A DNA stretch of 10,555 nucleotides from DAOTUB01 sp034437455 (GTDB lineage Bacteria; Chloroflexota; Anaerolineae; B4-G1), in NCBI GenBank assembly GCA_034437455.1, contig DAOTUB010000174.1, forward strand, positions 1 through 10,555. Reading direction: 5' to 3'. The notes beneath the pieces were generated by a model. That model was given only the letters and a program-made list of their open reading frames with translations. It searched no databases and was not told the DNA's origin. Positions 7,041-10,555 of the stretch are shown here, in pieces; the stretch's first letter is position 1; each line of letters begins with the position of its first letter. A program made the translations under genes and the position numbers.

Positions 7041-7176
7041 GACAATGGCACATTAGACCTCCGAGGTCTCGGCAACCAATTTCGTTCGTCAAATAACTTG
7101 CACAAGCTACGATTTTTGCTACTCGGAGCTATTTTTTAGACCTCGGAGGTCTGAGATCGGCTAATGTGCCATTGTC
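7041..7176. repeat. MITE-like element: 16-bp perfect inverted ends with two inner palindromes
   Basis: The ends GACAATGGCACATTAG (7041-7056) and CTAATGTGCCATTGTC (7161-7176) are perfect inverted copies, and ACTT/AAGT beyond them extends the match past one bulged base. Inside, AGACCTC-C-GAGGTCT (7055-7069) and AGACCTC-G-GAGGTCT (7138-7152) are themselves palindromes that sit at each inner end. The 70-bp centre is AT-rich and has no coding content. No flanking target duplication is visible. The right end is 14 bp from the stop codon of the DUF4097-like gene, so the whole could also fold as a 3' structure in that mRNA. A small non-autonomous mobile element is the favoured reading. Confidence 0.65.
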
Positions 7177-7190
7177 AAGTTACCCAGTTT

Positions 7191-8489
7191 TTAGTTACTT
7201 TCACTCGTTGCACTTACCAGTGTGATGCTTCCACTGTCGGTGCGGATTTGCAACGACGGGCCGCCGCCGTTGACCTCGCCCACCATGTGCTTCTCCTCGA
7301 ACTCGCTTATCGTCACGGCAAAGTCGGTCTTGATGGAGCCAAAGTCGGTCTCGGCGTCCAAGTCAAAGGCAGCATCGGCGGGGAGCACCAAGTGCACTTT
7401 TCCAAAGCCAGTCTCTACCTGGTGCATTCCCTCGTCAGAGAGACTCCCGGAGAAGTAAACCTCTCCACTGTCGGTCTCGAGCGACAGCAAAGCTTCTGTA
7501 CAGTCCCGCACCTCGATACTCCCAAAGTCGGTGTGCAGGTCGAGTATGCCCCTGCACCCGTTCAGCGTCAGACCGCCCGAGTCAGAGACCAGCCGATAGG
7601 AGGAAGCGCGGATGCCATTTGCCTTCACGTCCCCATAGTTGGTCTCCAGGTCGAGCGCGCCATCCAGCGCGGCATCCTCCACCCGGATCTCGCCGCTGTT
7701 GGAATGGGCCTTGATCCGCTCTGCCTCCGCGTCCTGCACAGTCACACTCCCAAAGCTGGTCTCCAGGTCGAGCGCGCCATCCAGCGTGATTCTCTCTGCT
7801 TGGATGCCACCGCTGTCGGAATGGGCAACGAGGCTTTCGGCGGTGATGTCTTGGAGAACCAGGCTGCCAAAGTCGGTCTCGACTTCTATGTCGCCGCCGT
7901 CGCGCACGCCGGTCAGGGTGACGTCGCCACTGTCCGTTTGGGCATTCACCTGGCCGCTCACCTCTTCGACCTCGACGTTGCCAAAGTCGGTATTGAGTTC
8001 CATCGCGCCGGTGACGCCATCCACGATCAAATCGCCGTGATCGGTCAGCAGTTTCAGCGAGGTCTCTGCTGGCACACGGACCTCGAAATCGACCCGAGAG
8101 CCGCGCGTGGAGGCAACGAAGTACACACGCTCTGGCCGCACCGTCCGGATGGTGATCCGGTTTCCGTGCTGCGTCATCTGGACGTCCACCTGGCGGCGGG
8201 CATCCTCCTCGTCTGTTCCCCACAGGCTCATCCTGGCGACAATTTCCACCTCGTCTCCTTCGCTACCCGTCACCGTCACGTCGCCATAGTCGTTCGTCAA
8301 GTCCAGAACCGCCGGGCCCTCCACAACGAAGGTTTCCTCCATCGTCTCCTCGACGAACGTGTCGGCCACGTAGAAGAAGCGCACCTCACCAAAGGCGTCT
8401 CGCCCGGCCCAGAAGGTCATCAGAATAACCGCGCAGACCACCAGCTCCAGGAGCACCAGAATTCCCACAATCCACCACTTTCGTCTCAT
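7191..8489 (-). CDS. Membrane-anchored DUF4097-like beta-repeat protein
   Basis: This is a 432-residue protein with one N-terminal membrane helix (about 7-29, after MRRK) and a long extracytoplasmic part. There is no usable lipobox. From about residue 60 it consists of short beta-strand turns with the motif x-[F/Y/S/H]-G-x-[V/I/L]; G positions are near 69, 152, 170, 188, 208, 227, 247, 266, 286, 305, 323, 342, 363, 384 and 420. This is the DUF4097 adhesin-like repeat pattern, expected to form a beta-solenoid. The ending SLQIRTDSGSITL is typical. The residue before G alternates aromatic and Ser, and a 39-residue unit is duplicated (LDGALDLET at 236 and 275). The start is set by GGAGG five nt upstream of ATG 8489. 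The family has no proven biochemical role, though it often lies near envelope-stress genes. The long opposite-strand frame over it is a shadow. Confidence 0.85.
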   Translation of the reverse strand: MRRKWWIVGILVLLELVVCAVILMTFWAGRDAFGEVRFFYVADTFVEETMEETFVVEGPAVLDLTNDYGDVTVTGSEGDEVEIVARMSLWGTDEEDARRQVDVQMTQHGNRITIRTVRPERVYFVASTRGSRVDFEVRVPAETSLKLLTDHGDLIVDGVTGAMELNTDFGNVEVEEVSGQVNAQTDSGDVTLTGVRDGGDIEVETDFGSLVLQDITAESLVAHSDSGGIQAERITLDGALDLETSFGSVTVQDAEAERIKAHSNSGEIRVEDAALDGALDLETNYGDVKANGIRASSYRLVSDSGGLTLNGCRGILDLHTDFGSIEVRDCTEALLSLETDSGEVYFSGSLSDEGMHQVETGFGKVHLVLPADAAFDLDAETDFGSIKTDFAVTISEFEEKHMVGEVNGGGPSLQIRTDSGSITLVSATSESN

Positions 8490-8510
8490 AGTTCCTCCCT
8501 ATGTTTGTCT

Positions 8511-8522
8511 AGCAAGCTTGCT
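8511..8522. promoter_or_regulatory. 12-bp perfect palindrome in the leader of the DUF4097-like gene
   Basis: AGCAAGCTTGCT is a perfect dyad 22 bp upstream of the start codon at 8489. It could be an operator or a leader hairpin. No clear -10/-35 pair was found for this gene, so the role is open. Confidence 0.2.
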
Positions 8523-8575
8523 GCTTTCTATCCTTTTGACCACTCAGAGCGTAAAATGTTTCATTACATCAACGA

Positions 8576-8615
8576 TCAAAAATCTGTCGGGTCTCGCAGA
8601 CCCGACGGGTTTTGA
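8576..8615. repeat. Long palindrome in the divergent spacer
   Basis: GTCGGGTCT (8586-8594) and AGACCCGAC (8598-8606) form a perfect 9-bp stem with a CGC loop. The match continues imperfectly outward to TCAAAA (8576) and TTTTGA (8615). The right arm ends GGGTTTT, so on the plus strand it looks like a terminator, but no plus-strand gene lies to its left. A dispersed palindromic repeat sharing the GGTCT/AGACC core with the copies at 7055-7152 is more likely. It lies 14 bp upstream of the TetR promoter. Confidence 0.55.
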
Positions 8616-8628
8616 TGCGTTTAGGCTA

Positions 8629-8657
8629 TTGACATAACTGACTTTTCGTTATATAAT
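8629..8657 (+). promoter_or_regulatory. Near-perfect sigma-70 promoter of the TetR-thiolase unit
   Basis: TTGACA (8629-8634) and TATAAT (8652-8657) are both full consensus and are separated by exactly 17 bases. Transcription should begin near 8664. The apparent ATG at 8656 therefore lies inside the -10 box and cannot be the start of the regulator. A promoter this strong is usually kept in check by a repressor, which fits the overlapping palindromes. Confidence 0.88.
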
Positions 8658-8674
8658 GACTGGTAGTCAGTTAT
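8634..8674. promoter_or_regulatory. Operator-like palindromes over the TetR promoter
   Basis: ATAACTGACT (8634-8643) and AGTCAGTTAT (8665-8674) are perfect 10-base inverted copies, one inside the -35/-10 spacer and one just past the -10. A second dyad, TGACT-GGT-AGTCA (8657-8669), shares the right arm and covers the end of the -10 and the expected transcription start. Three TGACT-type half-sites therefore cover the promoter. TetR-family repressors bind this kind of dyad, so self-repression is inferred. Confidence 0.65.
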
Positions 8675-8703
8675 TGACCGCTGGTTATCGGAGAAGGAAT
8701 CGC

Positions 8704-9342
8704 GTGACGACCAGAGCGCGCCGCGAGCGAGAAAAAAAACAGAGACGACAGTCGATCCTACAGGCGGCCCGAGAGGCGTTCTTTGAGAATGGCTTTCACA
8801 ATGCCACCGTGGATAACGTGGCCGAGCGAGCGGAGGTCAGCAAAGGCACCGTATATCTGTATTTCAAGAGCAAGGAGGCGATCCTTGCTCGTTTGCTTTT
8901 AGAGGGACTCGACGAACTGGTCGAAGAGCTGGAGCGAGCCTATGCAGCAGACGAGTCCCTACCAGCCGATGAGCGGCTGCGACGACTGGCCTGGGCCTAT
9001 CTGGGTTTCTTCCAGCGAGAATCGCAGTATTTCCCCTTCCTGATGGCGATGGACCGGGGACGGTTTCAAGAGGCGATCCCCTCCCCCGTCTACCGGGAGG
9101 TTTTAGAGGCGAGTCTGGAAGGGCTGAATTTGGTGGTGCGAGCTATCGAGCAGGGAAGCGCAGAAGACCTTTTCGAGTGCCGCGACGCTCAGGAATCGGC
9201 CTGCATCTTCTGGGCTACGCTGAACGGGGTGCTGCAATTGATGGAGCACCCGCTGCGGCGCGAGATGGTGGGCATGGAACTTAAAACGCTTTGTCAGGCT
9301 GCCCTGGAAATGATGATCCGGGGCCTGCAAGTGCAAGCGTAG
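8704..9342 (+). CDS. TetR-family transcriptional regulator
   Basis: This 212-residue repressor-type protein has a basic N-terminus (MTTRARREREKKQRRQ) and a TetR helix-turn-helix at about 34-56, seen as VDNVAERAEVSKGTVYLYFKSKE. The all-helical ligand and dimer domain (about 65-205) is rich in Leu, Phe and acidic residues, as expected for binding a hydrophobic effector. The start is GTG 8704 with AGAAGG 7 nt upstream. The longer reading from ATG 8656 would begin inside the -10 box and translate the operator. A thiolase follows 45 bp downstream, so it may be a FadR-like sensor of acyl-CoA that controls beta-oxidation, although ligand specificity cannot be read from the sequence. It is divergent from the DUF4097-like gene, with a 214-bp spacer. 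Confidence 0.88.
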   Translation: MTTRARREREKKQRRQSILQAAREAFFENGFHNATVDNVAERAEVSKGTVYLYFKSKEAILARLLLEGLDELVEELERAYAADESLPADERLRRLAWAYLGFFQRESQYFPFLMAMDRGRFQEAIPSPVYREVLEASLEGLNLVVRAIEQGSAEDLFECRDAQESACIFWATLNGVLQLMEHPLRREMVGMELKTLCQAALEMMIRGLQVQA

Positions 9343-9387
9343 AGCGAATGGCAAATCCGCCCTACAACAATTAAAGGAGGTGTGCAA

Positions 9388-10555
9388 GTGAAAGAAGTAG
9401 TCATTGTCAGTCCGGTGCGCACGCCGGTGGGCGCTCATGGCGGCGCGCTGCGCAGCAAGCCAGCTCAAGAACTGGCCGAGATCGTCTTTCGGGCGGTGTT
9501 CGAGCGCACGGGTTTGGACCCGGCGGTGCTGGACGAGGTGATCCTGGGCAACATCGGTCAGCCTTCCGAGGCGATCAACATCGGGCGTGTAGCGGCGCTC
9601 ATGGCCGGGGTGCCCATCGAAGTGCCCGGCTTTACCGTCCAGCGCAACTGCGCCTCGGGTATCCAGTCCATCACCTCGGCCTGCCAGGCCATTCAGGCGG
9701 GAGATGGCGAGATTTATCTCTGCGGCGGCGTCGAGAGCATGAGCAATATCCCGTACACGCTCAAGCAGGCCCGCTGGGGGTACAAGCTCCGCCACGCCCA
9801 ACTGACCGACGCCCTGTGGGAGGGCCTCACCGACCCCATCTGCGGGCTGATCATGGGCGGCACCGCCGAGAACTTGGCGGAGAAGTACGACATCTCCCGC
9901 GAAGAGCAGGACAAGTACGCCGTCCAATCTCACAAGAAGGCGTTCATGGCCCAACGGATGGGCAAATTCGACGACGAAATCGTCCCCGTCGAGATCGTCA
10001 AAAAGGTAGCCGGGCAAGAAGTCGCGCGGGAAAAGATCATCCACGACGAGACCATCAATCCCGGCCTGACGGTGCAGAAAGCGGCGCTCTACCCGACGGT
10101 ATTCAAAAAGGACGGCACGGTGACGCCGGCCAACGCCTGTCCCATCTCCGACGCTGCCGCGGCGATGCTCGTCTGCACGGCGGAGAAGGCGAAGGAATTG
10201 GGTCTCAAGCCGACCGCCCGTATCGTCAGCTACGCCTACGCCGCGGTGGACCCGGCCTACATGGGCATCGGCCCGGCCTTTGCACTACCCAAGGCGCTGA
10301 AGAAAGCGGGTCTCACGCTCGAAGATATCGACTTGATCGAACTGAACGAGGCGTTCGCCGCGCAGGTTTTGGCCGATGTCAAGGAGCTCGAGTCCCAAGG
10401 ATTTACTTGGAATTGGGAAAAGGTCAACGTCAACGGCGGCGCTATCGCGCTGGGCCACCCGGTGGGCTGCACCGCCGCCAAGCTGGTCGCCACGTTGACT
10501 CACGAGATGCAGCGGCGAGAGGCGCGCTACGGCATGGACACGATGTGCGTCGGCG
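9388..10555 (+). CDS. Acetyl-CoA C-acyltransferase (thiolase), cut by the window end
   Basis: 389 residues are visible with no stop. Thiolases are about 390-400 residues long, so only the last few are missing. The enzyme cleaves 3-ketoacyl-CoA in beta-oxidation, or in the biosynthetic type condenses two acetyl-CoA. Family signs are VSPVRTPVG (8-16), the nucleophile Cys88 in RNCASGIQS (86-94), GGVESMSN (113-120), NEAFA (320-324), His357 in GHPVG (356-360) and the second catalytic Cys387 in the C-terminal MCVG. All catalytic residues are present. The start is GTG 9388, with a textbook AAAGGAGGTG whose GGAGG ends 7 nt upstream. It lies 45 bp after the TetR gene and probably shares its promoter. 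The substrate class is not decided, though the TetR partner favours fatty-acid degradation. Confidence 0.92.
   Translation, partial: MKEVVIVSPVRTPVGAHGGALRSKPAQELAEIVFRAVFERTGLDPAVLDEVILGNIGQPSEAINIGRVAALMAGVPIEVPGFTVQRNCASGIQSITSACQAIQAGDGEIYLCGGVESMSNIPYTLKQARWGYKLRHAQLTDALWEGLTDPICGLIMGGTAENLAEKYDISREEQDKYAVQSHKKAFMAQRMGKFDDEIVPVEIVKKVAGQEVAREKIIHDETINPGLTVQKAALYPTVFKKDGTVTPANACPISDAAAAMLVCTAEKAKELGLKPTARIVSYAYAAVDPAYMGIGPAFALPKALKKAGLTLEDIDLIELNEAFAAQVLADVKELESQGFTWNWEKVNVNGGAIALGHPVGCTAAKLVATLTHEMQRREARYGMDTMCVG

Noticed and set aside
6856..7092. 78-residue minus-strand frame in the repeat-rich spacer
   Set aside because: It translates two palindromes and part of the inverted-repeat element, has no ribosome site and shows no domain.
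6900..7176. CRISPR array suggested by repeated palindromes
   Set aside because: The copies differ, lie in varied spacing, are only 15 bp long and have no uniform spacers or cas genes nearby.
7164..8615. 483-residue open frame on the plus strand over the DUF4097-like gene
   Set aside because: It is a shadow frame. The minus-strand protein has a ribosome site, membrane anchor and clear repeat pattern, while the plus frame has no recognisable domain, no good ribosome site, and runs through the 8586 palindrome.
9103..10044. 313-residue minus-strand frame over the TetR and thiolase genes
   Set aside because: It spans two well-supported plus-strand genes and their spacer and shows no domain of its own.

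Overview
The window looks like a piece of a bacterial chromosome from a Chloroflexota-type organism (Anaerolineae-like). This is an inference from four things: a large membrane-bound Ser/Thr kinase, an FHA-winged-helix regulator, a long DUF4097-type beta-repeat protein, and many short perfect palindromes between genes. Coding DNA is GC-rich while the spacers are AT-richer. No rRNA, tRNA, CRISPR array or transposase gene was seen.

Layout. Seven genes run on the minus strand from about 8489 down to 217. In transcription order they are: a membrane-anchored DUF4097-like protein (8489-7191); a small three-helix membrane protein resembling DUF6249 (6853-6443); an FHA-winged-helix transcription factor (6193-5579) with its own good promoter; an 851-residue Ser/Thr protein kinase with six membrane segments and a C-terminal SRPBCC domain (5429-2874); an eight-helix membrane protein built from the same membrane repeat as the kinase (2732-2022); an acyltransferase-3 family membrane protein (2017-812); and the N-terminal part of an ABC-type FtsX/MacB-like permease (831-217), which breaks off next to a structured palindromic repeat. 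The last three are packed as an operon (4-bp gap, then a 20-bp overlap). Two plus-strand genes lie to the right: a TetR-family regulator (8704-9342) behind a near-perfect sigma-70 promoter with overlapping operator-like palindromes, and 45 bp later a thiolase (9388 to the window edge) that lacks only its last few residues.

How they may work together. The minus-strand block reads as an envelope-facing signalling cluster. A kinase whose membrane part resembles LiaF/DUF5668-type hairpins sits next to an FHA protein able to bind phosphothreonine and carrying a PhoB-type DNA-binding domain, and next to a free-standing membrane protein of the same repeat type. A kinase-to-FHA-to-promoter route is the natural hypothesis, but nothing in the sequence proves it. 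The plus-strand pair looks like a self-regulated fatty-acid beta-oxidation unit.

Non-coding structure is rich. It includes a three-way-junction palindrome beside the broken permease gene (150-205), a 16-bp-stem palindrome before the kinase (5524-5556), four related AGAC..TC..GA..GTCT-type palindromes at 6900-7152, two of which lie within a pair of perfect 16-bp inverted repeats (7041-7176), and a GTCGGGTCT/AGACCCGAC palindrome in the divergent spacer (8576-8615).
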